DNA of 55,883 nucleotides from Kocuria rhizophila (GTDB taxonomy: Bacteria > Actinomycetota > Actinomycetes > Actinomycetales > Micrococcaceae), in NCBI RefSeq assembly GCF_003667225.1, contig NZ_RCOM01000008.1:1-55883 (forward strand). The letters run 5' to 3'. This document shows, piece by piece, positions 48,536 through 55,883 of this stretch. The translations under genes and the position numbers were made by a program. The notes below the pieces were generated by a model that ran no database searches, was not told the origin of the DNA, and saw only the letters and a list, made by a program, of their open reading frames with translations. The number at the start of each line of letters is the position of its first letter. Positions within the stretch are counted from its first letter, which is position 1.

Positions 48536-49024
48536 ATGGCCAAGAAGAACGCTGATGACGGCCGCCAGATCGTGGCCAACAACAAGAAGGCACGGCACGA
48601 CTACGCCATCCTGGACACCTACGAGGCCGGACTGGCGCTCATGGGCACCGAGGTGAAGTCTCTGCGCATGGGGCGGGCGTCCCTGGTGGACGCGTTCTGC
48701 CAGTTCGACAGCCGCGGTGAGCTGTGGCTCGAGCACGCCCACATCCCGGAGTACCTGCAGGGCTCGTGGACCAACCACTCGGCCCGGCGCCGTCGCAAGC
48801 TGCTGCTGCACCGCGCGGAGCTGGACAAGATCGCGGGCAAGACCCGCGAGGCCGGCTACACCATCATCCCGCTGTCGCTGTACTTCGTGGACGGCAAGCG
48901 CGTGAAGGTGGAGATCGCCGTGACGCGCGGCAAGCGCGAGTACGACAAGCGCCAGACCCTGCGCGAGAAGCAGGACAACCGCGAGGCCCAGCGTGCCATG
49001 CGCTACCGCAACATGCGCGGCTGA
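48536..49024 (+). CDS. smpB: SsrA-binding protein SmpB
   Basis: A 162-residue tmRNA partner. Landmarks are [58 protein letters not shown] and [24 protein letters not shown]. The basic C-terminal tail enters the decoding centre during trans-translation. The ssrA gene is 2.1 kb downstream, with the ABC-F gene on the opposite strand between them. Confidence 0.97.
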   Translation: MAKKNADDGRQIVANNKKARHDYAILDTYEAGLALMGTEVKSLRMGRASLVDAFCQFDSRGELWLEHAHIPEYLQGSWTNHSARRRRKLLLHRAELDKIAGKTREAGYTIIPLSLYFVDGKRVKVEIAVTRGKREYDKRQTLREKQDNREAQRAMRYRNMRG

Positions 49025-49036
49025 GCCCCGAGCGCC

Positions 49037-50809
49037 TCACACGGCCGGTGCCTCCAGACGGAGGTGCCGGCCGTTCCAGTTCCGCCGCAGCCAGCGGTCG
49101 TGGGAGGCGACGACGACGGTCCCCGGGTACTCGGGCACGGCCGCCTCGAGCTGCGTGGCCAGCACCAGGGACACGTGGTTGGTGGGTTCGTCCAGCAGCA
49201 GCACGTGCGGCGGGTCCGCGAGCAGTGCCGCCAGAGCCAGCCGACGCCGCTGGCCCACGCTGAGCTCGCCCACCGGCCGGTTCTCGTCCCGCCCCGCGAG
49301 CAGCCCGAACGTGCCCAGCGGCACCGTCTCCGCGAGTTCCTCGCCCACGAGGTCCCGGTAGACCCTCGCCGCGGTGCGGTCCGGGTCCGCGTGGGACACG
49401 GAGTCCTCCTGCCCGAGCAGTCCCACACGCACTCCCGGGGCACGGTGCACGGAGCCGCCCGTGGGCTCCGACCGTCCCGCCAGCAGACTCAGCAGGGTGG
49501 ACTTGCCCGCACCGTTCGCCCCGGTGAGCAGCCACTTCTCGCCCGCCCCCACGGTGAGGGAGACCGGTGCGAGGCGGTGCTCCACGGTGACCCGCGATGC
49601 CGTGAGCACGGGGCCGGAGGCACGGATGCGGCGCGCGGCGTCGTGGTCCGCGGCCGTGAGTCCGCGGAAGAACAACTCCCGCGGGGGCTTGCGCACCTGC
49701 TCCTGCTCGAGGGCGGCCAGGCGCGTGCGGGCGTCGTTCAGGCGGCGTGAGACCACGGTGGCGTTGCGGTCCGCGTAGAACTTCCTGGCCGCCCGCGCCT
49801 CCGTCCGTGGGGCCCTGCCCGAGTGCCCGACGGCCTGCTGCTCCTGGACCGTGGCCCGCAGCTTCCTCAGCTGGTCCTGCTCGTCCCGGTAGGAACGCTC
49901 CCAGCGCTCGCGCTCGTCCAGCCGCGCCAGGACGTACTGCGAGTAGGTCCCGCTGAAGCGGGTCACGCCGATTCCCGTGCCCGTCCCGTCGCCCACGAGG
50001 TCCACGGTCACGGCGTGGGGACGCGGGGCCGGGTCGAGGTCCACGAGGGAACCGACCGTGGCGTCCAGGAACGCGCGGTCGTGGCTCGCGAGCAGCACCG
50101 GGCCGTGCCACGAACGGAGCGTGGCGGACACGAAGTCGAGGGCGGAGTCGTCCAGGTGGTTCGTGGGCTCGTCCAGCAGGAGCACGTCCGGGGCGCGGAG
50201 CAGGGTCCACGCGAGGGACAGCCGGGCGCGCTGCCCGCCGGAGAGCTCCCCGGTGCGCCGCTCGCGGGCGACGCCGCCCAGGCCGAGTCCGTCCAGCGTG
50301 GCACCGATCGTGGAGTCCACGTCCCACGCGCCGGTGCGTTCCGCGGTCTCCAGGGCCTCGGCGTAGCGGGTTCCCGCGCGCTCGTCGTGCGGGGCGGCGG
50401 CCAGGGCGCGGGCGGCGTCGTCGACGGCGCGGGCCGCGTCCCGAGCGGGGCGCACCGCGGCCGCCACGGCCTGGGCCACGGTGTCCTGCGGTGGGATAGG
50501 CGGTTCCTGGTGGAGCAGGCCCACGCGGGCGGGCCCACCGCCGGGACCGACGGCGCGCACGGTGCCGGCATCGGGCGCGCGCAGACCCGCCAGGATGCGC
50601 AGCAGGGTGCTCTTGCCGGAGCCGTTCTCACCGATCAGCCCGCTGGGGCGACCGGTGGTGACGGTGAAGGTGATGTCCGTGAGGACGCGGTGGGTGCCGA
50701 ACGAGGCGGAGACCCCGTCCACCTTCAGGTGGGTGCCCGCGGGGCCGGACGTGCTGGACGCTGCGGTTCCGTGCGCGGACGCGGAGGAGGGGATGCGGGA
50801 TGAGTTCAC
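49037..50809 (-). CDS. ABC-F family ATPase (ribosome-associated)
   Basis: A 590-residue soluble protein with two ABC domains and no membrane segments. The first has GENGSGKST (about 57-65), LSGGQRARLS and LLLDEPTNHLD. The second has GANGAGKST (about 429-437), LSVGQRRRLA and LLLDEPTNHVS, where the usual Asp after His-Leu is lost. A charged helical linker of about 90 residues separates them, as in factors that enter the ribosomal E site. Some members protect against macrolide, lincosamide or streptogramin drugs, others are housekeeping. I cannot tell which. The GTG at 50809 follows GAGGA; a TTG 12 codons upstream lacks one. Confidence 0.9.
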   Translation of the reverse strand: MNSSRIPSSASAHGTAASSTSGPAGTHLKVDGVSASFGTHRVLTDITFTVTTGRPSGLIGENGSGKSTLLRILAGLRAPDAGTVRAVGPGGGPARVGLLHQEPPIPPQDTVAQAVAAAVRPARDAARAVDDAARALAAAPHDERAGTRYAEALETAERTGAWDVDSTIGATLDGLGLGGVARERRTGELSGGQRARLSLAWTLLRAPDVLLLDEPTNHLDDSALDFVSATLRSWHGPVLLASHDRAFLDATVGSLVDLDPAPRPHAVTVDLVGDGTGTGIGVTRFSGTYSQYVLARLDERERWERSYRDEQDQLRKLRATVQEQQAVGHSGRAPRTEARAARKFYADRNATVVSRRLNDARTRLAALEQEQVRKPPRELFFRGLTAADHDAARRIRASGPVLTASRVTVEHRLAPVSLTVGAGEKWLLTGANGAGKSTLLSLLAGRSEPTGGSVHRAPGVRVGLLGQEDSVSHADPDRTAARVYRDLVGEELAETVPLGTFGLLAGRDENRPVGELSVGQRRRLALAALLADPPHVLLLDEPTNHVSLVLATQLEAAVPEYPGTVVVASHDRWLRRNWNGRHLRLEAPAV

Positions 50810-50875
50810 GAGAGTCCTCGGATGGTCGCGGTCCCCGCCGGGCAACGGCCTCGGGCGCGGGGAATCGGGAAGGAC

Positions 50876-50887
50876 TCATCGGGACAT
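50876..50887 (-). CDS. Possible 3-codon leader ORF (Met-Ser-Arg-stop)
   Basis: ATGTCCCGATGA begins exactly 8 bases after the -10 hexamer of the ABC-F promoter, so the message could start at this ATG. Its stop overlaps a second ATG (ATGA). Short leader ORFs controlling ABC-F resistance genes by ribosome stalling are known. Whether this one is translated is unproven. Confidence 0.3.
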   Translation of the reverse strand: MSR

Positions 50888-50894
50888 GGCGCCC

Positions 50895-50923
50895 ACCGTA
50901 GGGCACGGGACGGGGGAGGGCAA
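50895..50923 (-). promoter_or_regulatory. Promoter for the ABC-F gene
   Basis: On the minus strand TTGCCC (50918-50923) and TACGGT (50895-50900) are exactly 17 bp apart. This is one of the best promoter matches in the window. The 303-bp interval 50810-51112 thus holds this promoter with its short leader, and the ssrA promoter facing the other way. Confidence 0.6.
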
Positions 50924-51018
50924 GGGCTGGCCCGCCGGGGGCGGCACCACTGGCCGGCGATCCACTCGCAACCTCTCCACGGCCGAAGCTGGTGCGCCCG
51001 GGGCAATCCCGCGCTCTG

Positions 51019-51048
51019 TTGACGTACGCGCACGTGCGGACGTATTCT
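51019..51048 (+). promoter_or_regulatory. Promoter for ssrA
   Basis: TTGACG (51019-51024) and TATTCT (51043-51048) are 18 bp apart, a strong sigma-70-type match. The transcript would start near 51055, about 58 bases before the mature tmRNA 5' end, which RNase P would cut. Confidence 0.75.
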
Positions 51049-51112
51049 TGTGTGTCCACGGCACCGCACGGTTTTCCGCGCAGTGGCGTGGTGCTCATTG
51101 AAAAATGAATAC

Positions 51113-51480
51113 GGGGATGATCGGTTTCGACGATGTGAGTTGAGACAGGGGAAGCGGGCCGAGGATGCAGAGTCATCTCGTCAACGCTCTCTGCAAAAAA
51201 TATAAGTGCCAAATCCAAGCGCACTGACTTCGCTCTCGCTGCGTAAGTAGCCCGAGCAGTCTGTCAGCCCAGGTTCACCTTCGACCTGGAATCTGACATC
51301 AGCTAGAAGGTCACTGCTCTGGACGTACGTCACGGACGTCCAGGGGACTTCTACGTGACTGAGTCCGGCGGCCACTCGTGTGCGAGATGGCCGGGACTGA
51401 GAAACCTGCAAGCACACTGCGCCCGGAGAAGCCCTGACAATGCTGCATCGGACGGGGGTTCAATTCCCCCCATCTCCACC
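51113..51480 (+). ncRNA. ssrA: Transfer-messenger RNA (tmRNA)
   Basis: The 5' end GGGGATG pairs with CATCTCC near the 3' end to form the acceptor stem. GTTCAATTC is the T-loop. The tag frame runs from GCA at 51193 to TAA at 51246 and encodes AKNISAKSKRTDFALAA, a 17-residue tag ending in the ALAA degradation signal. After the discriminator A the genome reads CCC and not CCA, so the terminal A must be added by the nucleotidyltransferase. With SmpB it rescues stalled ribosomes and tags the incomplete protein for proteolysis. Confidence 0.97.
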
Positions 51481-51502
51481 CGTGATGTCCACGAACATCG
51501 AG

Positions 51503-51536
51503 AACACCTCGGACCCTGCGGTCCGGGGTGTTTTTT
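51503..51536 (+). terminator. Intrinsic terminator of ssrA
   Basis: A 13-bp stem with one G-U pair (AACACCTCGGACC at 51503-51515 with 51520-51532) is followed by a run of six T. This is a classical intrinsic terminator. Confidence 0.9.
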
Positions 51537-51645
51537 CATGCCCGGAGCCCTGCGGGTCGCAGCGGGGCCACCGAGAACCGGGTGCAGCTCGTGTGGGAGA
51601 CTGGCTCTCGACACCACACACCACGACTGAAAGGCAGGCGCCTCC

Positions 51646-52482
51646 ATGAGCGAGCGTTTCCCCGAGAACTCGGGTTCCTCCTCGGCCTCGAACGGCGAGC
51701 AGCCGCAGTACGGCCAGTACTCGGTGGACCGGGGCCAGACCTCAGCGGCCGGGCAGGACCGGTACGGACAGGACTTCTCCGCACAGGCCACGGGCACGGG
51801 GCAGGAGGGCTACGGCACGACCGGCTACGGCGGCTCCGCGTCCTCCGGCGCGCAGCACGGCGGCTCGGGCTACGGCGGCTACGGTGACTCCCAGTACGGT
51901 GCCGGCGGCCAGTACGGCCAGCAGACCGGAGGGGAGCACGGCTACCCCGGGCAGCAGTACGGCGTGCAAAATCCCGGGAGCCAGGGCTACGGCCCCCAGG
52001 GCTACGGGGCGCAGCAGGGCTACGACTCCCAGAACTCGAACGGCTACCCCACGCACTACCAGGACGGCTACTCCCAGCAGCCGTACGGCCAGCAGCCCTA
52101 CAACGGACAGGATCCGTACGGCCAGAACACCGCGCCCTCACCGGGCAAGGGCCTGGCCATCGCGTCGCTGGTCCTGGGCATCCTGGGCATCCTGACCTTC
52201 TGGTTCGGAGGTCTGGGTGGCCTGATCGGGCTCGTGGGCCTGGTGCTCGGCATCGTGGGCCTGGTCAAGATCCGCAAGGCCCGCCGGGAGTCCCCGGCAC
52301 TCGCGGTCGTCGGCGTGGTGCTCTCGTCCCTCGCGGTGATCGGCGGCATCCTCATGGCCGCGGTCTTCGCCTGGGCGTTCAGCTCCGTCAGCGACTGCAT
52401 GGAGTACGCGACCCAGGGGGACGAGGCGAGGTACAACCAGTGCCTCACGGACTCGCTGGAGGGCAACACTCCCAGCACCTGA
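51646..52482 (+). CDS. DUF4190-type membrane protein with Gly/Tyr/Gln-rich tail
   Basis: A 278-residue protein. The first 165 residues are low-complexity, dominated by repeated YG, QYG and GYG motifs. The C-terminal part has a helical hairpin (about 170-208) with LAIASLVLGILGI and LGGLIGLVGLVLGIVGLVKI, as in DUF4190 proteins, then another helix (about 217-245). Two cysteines lie in the last 30 residues (DCMEYA and NQCLTD), perhaps an outside disulfide. Function unknown. It stands alone, with terminators on both sides. GAAAGGCAGG precedes the ATG. Confidence 0.85.
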   Translation: MSERFPENSGSSSASNGEQPQYGQYSVDRGQTSAAGQDRYGQDFSAQATGTGQEGYGTTGYGGSASSGAQHGGSGYGGYGDSQYGAGGQYGQQTGGEHGYPGQQYGVQNPGSQGYGPQGYGAQQGYDSQNSNGYPTHYQDGYSQQPYGQQPYNGQDPYGQNTAPSPGKGLAIASLVLGILGILTFWFGGLGGLIGLVGLVLGIVGLVKIRKARRESPALAVVGVVLSSLAVIGGILMAAVFAWAFSSVSDCMEYATQGDEARYNQCLTDSLEGNTPST

Positions 52483-52540
52483 TCCAGTCCGGCGGATCCG
52501 GGGCACGTTCCGGGGTCTGCCGTTCGGCAGCGGTACGACG

Positions 52541-52578
52541 ACGCCCGGTACCTCCACAGGGGAGGTGCCGGGCGTTTT
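52541..52578 (+). terminator. Intrinsic terminator after the DUF4190 gene
   Basis: A 14-bp stem with one G-U pair (52542-52555 with 52561-52574) is followed by TTTT. Confidence 0.85.
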
Positions 52579-52660
52579 CGCGCCAGAGGGGTGCCGGCCG
52601 AATGCCGAGCCGGGACGGGGGCGGGGCGGCGAGTCGAGCGCCGCGCCGAGGTCCGGGGGC

Positions 52661-53470
52661 TCAGCCAGCGCTGTCCTGACGCGTGCCTAGAACGTCGAGG
52701 GCGGCGTCGTGCAGGGTGCCGTTGCTCGCCAGGGCGTTCGGTCCGAACGGTCCGTCCTGCCCCGCGAGCGAGGTGAAGCGCCCGCCGGCCTCGGTCACGA
52801 TGGGCACCAGGGCCGCCATGTCGTGGAGGTTCAGCTCGGGTTCGCACGCGAGGTCCACCGCGCCCTCGGCCACGAGGCAGTAGGACCAGAAGTCGCCGTA
52901 GGCCCGCGTGCGCCACACCCGGTCCGTGAGGTCCAGGAAACGGTCCCGGACACCCAGCTCCTGCCACCCGGACAGCGACGAGTAGGAGAGGGAGGCGTCG
53001 TCGAGCGTGGCCACGGAGGAGACGGAGAGCCGCTGCGCCTGCGAGAGCGAGCGGCCCGTGAAGGCCCCGGAGCCGGCGGCCGCCCACCAGCGGCGGTTCA
53101 GCGCGGGCGCGGAGACCACGCCCACGACCACCTCGCCGTCCTCCACCAGGCCGATGAGTGTGGCCCACACGGGGACACCGCGCACGTAGTTCTTGGTGCC
53201 GTCGATGGGGTCGATGATCCACTGCCGCCCGCCCGAGCCCGTGGCGCCGAACTCCTCGCCGATCACGGCGTCCCGGTTGCGCACGCGTCCCAGCTGGCCG
53301 CGGATCACCTGCTCGGCCTCCCGGTCCGCGTCCGTGACGGGGGTCAGGTCCGGTTTGGTCTCCACGGTGAGGTCCTGGGACTTGAACCGTTTCATGGTCA
53401 GGCCGTCTACGGAGTCCGCGAGGATGTGGGCCAGGCGGAGGTCGTCCGTGTGGTTGCTCGGTGCGCGCAT
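52661..53470 (-). CDS. hisN: Histidinol-phosphatase, inositol monophosphatase family
   Basis: A 269-residue Mg-dependent phosphatase. It carries the metal-binding GEEFG, the [12 protein letters not shown] loop (about residues 86-97) and the C-terminal [22 protein letters not shown]. This family supplies the histidinol-phosphatase step in actinobacteria, and the aroA-rsgA-hisN order agrees with that identity. It starts 4 bases after the rsgA stop. Confidence 0.92.
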   Translation of the reverse strand: MRAPSNHTDDLRLAHILADSVDGLTMKRFKSQDLTVETKPDLTPVTDADREAEQVIRGQLGRVRNRDAVIGEEFGATGSGGRQWIIDPIDGTKNYVRGVPVWATLIGLVEDGEVVVGVVSAPALNRRWWAAAGSGAFTGRSLSQAQRLSVSSVATLDDASLSYSSLSGWQELGVRDRFLDLTDRVWRTRAYGDFWSYCLVAEGAVDLACEPELNLHDMAALVPIVTEAGGRFTSLAGQDGPFGPNALASNGTLHDAALDVLGTRQDSAG

Positions 53471-53474
53471 GCCC

Positions 53475-54590
53475 CTACGTTATCGCCTGTCCGAGCTGCT
53501 TCTCGCTGTCGCCCTGCTGGGTCTCCCCGCGCGACGCCGCCAGCAGCCTGCGCAACGACTCCAGCCGCTCCGGCGCGGCGGGAGAGGCCTCCGGCCGGTG
53601 CACCCAGGCGTCCAGTGCGCAACCGGGGGAGTCCTCCGTGTGCCGACAGCCCCGCGGGCAGTGCGCGGTCGCGGGCACGAGGTCCGTGAACGCGTTGAGC
53701 AGGTTCTCCTCGGGCACGTGTGCGAGGCCCAGGGAGCGGATGCCGGGGGTGTCCACCACCCACGTTCCCGGACTCGTTCCCGGGACCGTGAGGGCTCTGG
53801 CGGAGGAGGACGTGTGACGTCCGCGCCCCGTGACGTCGTTGACGCCGCCCGTGGCCCGCTCCGCCCCGGTGAGGGCGTTGACCAGCGTGGACTTGCCCAC
53901 GCCGGAGGGGCCCAGGAACACGCTGACGTGCCCATCCAGCAGGTCCCGCAACCGCGCGAGGGAGTCCTCCGACACGGCCAGGGACTCCTCGTGCAGCCCC
54001 GCCTCCGGGCGCTGACCCCGGTCCGTGGCGCGCTGGGTGGTCACGGTGAGGACGTCGAGGTCGTGCAGGTAGTCGAGGAACTCGGTGGGGTCCGCGAGGT
54101 CCGACTTGGTCATGCACACCACGGGGGTGATGTCCGCGTCCCACGCGGCGGCGAGCCCACGGTCCACGAATCCCGTGCGGGGCGTGGGGGAGGCGGCCGC
54201 GAGCACCAGGACCAGGCGGTCGGCGTTCGCGACGATCACCCGCTCCACGGGATCGGTGTCGTCCGCGCTGCGTCGCAGCACCGTGGCGCGGGGCTCGATC
54301 CGCACGATCCGGGCGAGAGTGTCGGGCGCGCCGGAGACGTCCCCGACGACCCCCACCAGGTCGCCGGGCACGATGGGACGGCGGCGCAGCTCCTTGGCGC
54401 GCACGCACAGCACCGTGACGGGCTCGGGGCCGTCCTCGTCCACCACGCACGTGTACCGGCCACGGTCCACGGCCACCACGCGGGCGACCACGGCGTCCTC
54501 GTGGGACGGGCGCTGCTTGGTGCGGGGACGGGAGCCACGTTTGTTGGCGCGCACCCTCACGTCCGACTCGTCCCACGTCCTGCGCGCCAC
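53475..54590 (-). CDS. rsgA: Ribosome small-subunit-dependent GTPase RsgA
   Basis: A 371-residue circularly permuted GTPase that checks 30S subunit maturation. An OB-fold domain (about 30-105) precedes the GTPase with TKSDL (G4), then GPSGVGKST (about 227-235) and [10 protein letters not shown] (G3). A C-terminal zinc-binding segment reads [14 protein letters not shown]. The GTG at 54590 starts 3 bases after the aroA stop. Confidence 0.94.
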   Translation of the reverse strand: MARRTWDESDVRVRANKRGSRPRTKQRPSHEDAVVARVVAVDRGRYTCVVDEDGPEPVTVLCVRAKELRRRPIVPGDLVGVVGDVSGAPDTLARIVRIEPRATVLRRSADDTDPVERVIVANADRLVLVLAAASPTPRTGFVDRGLAAAWDADITPVVCMTKSDLADPTEFLDYLHDLDVLTVTTQRATDRGQRPEAGLHEESLAVSEDSLARLRDLLDGHVSVFLGPSGVGKSTLVNALTGAERATGGVNDVTGRGRHTSSSARALTVPGTSPGTWVVDTPGIRSLGLAHVPEENLLNAFTDLVPATAHCPRGCRHTEDSPGCALDAWVHRPEASPAAPERLESLRRLLAASRGETQQGDSEKQLGQAIT

Positions 54591-54593
54591 CGC

Positions 54594-55883
54594 TCAGGCC
54601 CCCGTGCCCAGCAGACCGGCCCACAGCTGCGGGAACTCCGGCAGCGTCTTGGCGGTCGTGGCGATGTTCTCCACCAGCATCCCCGGGACGCGGAGCCCCA
54701 GGATGGCGCCGGCGGTGGCCATGCGGTGGTCGTGGTAGGTGTGGAACACGCCACCGTGCAGGGGAGCGGGGGAGATGATCAGACCGTCCTCGGTCTCGCG
54801 GACGTCGCCACCCAGCGCGTTGAGCTCGGTGCTCAGCGCGGCGAGCCGGTCGGTCTCGTGCCCGCGCAGGTGGGCGATGCCCCGCAGCCGGGAGGGCCCC
54901 GTGGCGAGGGCGCACAGTGCCGCCACGGTGGGGGCCAGTTCACCAGCCTCGGAGAGGTCCAGGTCCACGCCCTGCAGCTGGTCCGGACCGGTCACGGTGA
55001 AGACCCCGTTCTGGACGGTCACGCGCGCCCCGAAGCTGGGCAGGATGTGGCGCCAGTGGTCGCCGCCCTGCGTGGTGTGCGCCGGCCAGTCCGGGATGCT
55101 CACGGTGCCGCCGGTGGCCACGGCCGCGGCGAGGAAGGGCCCGGCGTTGGAGAGGTCCGGCTCCACGGTCACGTCCAGGCCGGCCACGGTCCCGGGCTCG
55201 ACGCGCCACTCCCGCTCGCTCACGCGCTCAGCGCTCACGCCGGCGTCCCGCAGCACCTGCAGCGTCATCCCGACGTGCGGCAGGGACGGCACCCCGCCGG
55301 GGGCATCGTGGCGCAGCACGAGGGCGGAGTCGAAGCGCACCGCGGCCAGCAGCAGTGCGGAGACGAACTGCGAGGAGCCGCTCGCATCGATCGTGACCGT
55401 CCCGCCGGGGACGGCTCCGGTGCCGACGACGCTCAGCGGCAGGGTACCCCGACCACCGTCCTCCACCCGGACACCGAGCTGCCGCAACCCCTCGACCACG
55501 GGAGCCATGGGACGCACCCGGGCGGCGTCGTCGCCGTCGAGGACGACCGTGCCCGAGCACAGGGCGGCCACGGGGGGCACGAAGCGCATGACCGTGCCCG
55601 CGAGTCCGCAGTCCACGGTCACGGGCCCGTCCAGCACGGCGCCCGGGGACACGGGGTCGATCCGCAGGTCCGGGCCGAACGGGCCCGGACCGGGAAGTTC
55701 GGTGACCGCGGCGCCCAGCTGCTCGAGCGCGGCGACCATCAGGGCACTGTCCCGTGAGTGCAACGGCTTGCGCACCACCGAGGCCCCGCTCGCCAGCGCG
55801 GCGAGCACGAGGTACCTGTTGGTCAGGGACTTGGACCCTGGCACCGCCACCGTGCCGCTCACGGGTGAGCCGTGGGCGGAGGG
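54594..55883 (-). CDS. aroA: EPSP synthase (5' end cut by window)
   Basis: 3-phosphoshikimate 1-carboxyvinyltransferase, the sixth step of the shikimate pathway. Motifs include GTVAVPGSKSLTNRYLVLAALASG, GLAGTVMRFVPPVAAL, DASGSSQFVSALLLAA and DHRMATAGAILGLRVPG near the C-terminus. A GTG at 55862 could start the protein, but the frame stays open to the window edge and the seven upstream residues (PSAHGSP) look like the usual N-terminal lead-in. The true start is therefore probably outside. It heads the aroA-rsgA-hisN operon. Confidence 0.95.
   Translation of the reverse strand, partial: PSAHGSPVSGTVAVPGSKSLTNRYLVLAALASGASVVRKPLHSRDSALMVAALEQLGAAVTELPGPGPFGPDLRIDPVSPGAVLDGPVTVDCGLAGTVMRFVPPVAALCSGTVVLDGDDAARVRPMAPVVEGLRQLGVRVEDGGRGTLPLSVVGTGAVPGGTVTIDASGSSQFVSALLLAAVRFDSALVLRHDAPGGVPSLPHVGMTLQVLRDAGVSAERVSEREWRVEPGTVAGLDVTVEPDLSNAGPFLAAAVATGGTVSIPDWPAHTTQGGDHWRHILPSFGARVTVQNGVFTVTGPDQLQGVDLDLSEAGELAPTVAALCALATGPSRLRGIAHLRGHETDRLAALSTELNALGGDVRETEDGLIISPAPLHGGVFHTYHDHRMATAGAILGLRVPGMLVENIATTAKTLPEFPQLWAGLLGTGA

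Noticed and set aside
46743-48593. Minus-strand open frame spanning prfB and part of glgC
   Set aside because: Opposite prfB with SPF and GGQ motifs; the frame changes character where it enters glgC in the wrong phase.
54594-55862. aroA as a complete gene starting at the GTG at 55862
   Set aside because: The frame stays open to the window edge and the residues upstream fit the usual EPSP synthase lead-in, so the start is probably outside.

Overview
The window is about 55.9 kb of very high-GC actinobacterial chromosome with strongly G/C-biased third codon positions. Diagnostic genes are mtrA-mtrB-lpqB, a WhiB1-type iron-sulphur regulator, a BldC-like protein, an Rv3235-family protein, a pdtaS-like kinase, UDP-galactopyranose mutase with a GlfT2-type galactan polymerase, and a tmRNA tag ending in ALAA. 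Overall gene content suggests a Micrococcaceae coccus, perhaps Kocuria-like. That placement is inference from gene content, not a search result. I saw no insertion sequence, prophage, CRISPR array, tRNA or rRNA. The window looks like core chromosome, densely packed, with many 1-4 base start/stop overlaps.

Layout. (1) 1-3.8 kb: a truncated TPM-domain membrane protein diverges from an HtrA-like membrane protease. (2) 3.9-8.5 kb: tRNA-modification genes (TrmL-like; cysteine desulfurase next to mnmA), then chorismate mutase overlapping an Rv3015c-like protein. (3) 8.5-17.8 kb: mtrA-mtrB-lpqB-comF-hpf-secA, a conserved actinobacterial block for envelope signalling, ribosome hibernation and protein export. 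(4) 17.9-20.4 kb: small regulatory or envelope genes (Rv3235 family, LysM protein, unknown protein, BldC-like). (5) 20.6-25.5 kb: a CpaB-like and CpaE/TadZ-like pair, pdtaS, whiB1 and a four-helix membrane protein. (6) 25.7-30.3 kb: one very large FtsK/EssC-type ATPase on its own. (7) 30.5-40.5 kb: a glycopolymer locus (GT4, glf, glfT2-like, ABC exporter) followed by a GT-C-like polytopic protein, a polyprenyl-phosphate sugar synthase-like GT2 and a DUF2304 protein. (8) 40.7-45.7 kb: a Tad/Flp pilus operon (ATPase, two platform proteins, four small membrane or pseudopilin proteins). (9) 45.8-49 kb: a small basic protein with glgC, then prfB-smpB. (10) 49-52.6 kb: an ABC-F protein, the tmRNA gene and a DUF4190 protein. 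(11) 52.7-55.9 kb: hisN-rsgA-aroA, with aroA cut by the window edge.

How they fit together. Three envelope programmes dominate: MtrAB-LpqB signalling with SecA export; synthesis, export and possible sugar decoration of a galactofuranose polymer; and a Tad pilus whose genes are split between 20.6-22.8 kb and 40.7-45.7 kb. Ribosome rescue and quality control (prfB, smpB, ssrA, hpf, rsgA, ABC-F) is the second theme.

The most interesting signals are the clustered galactan locus with a possible decorating arm, the solitary EssC-like ATPase, the split Tad system with a perfect DnaA box upstream, a 3-codon leaderless reading frame ahead of the ABC-F gene, an unannotated-length 55-residue arginine-rich protein beside glgC, a nested hairpin RNA candidate at 25.5 kb, and the direct prfB-smpB junction without ftsEX. 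All functional statements rest on reading motifs by eye; no database search was run.
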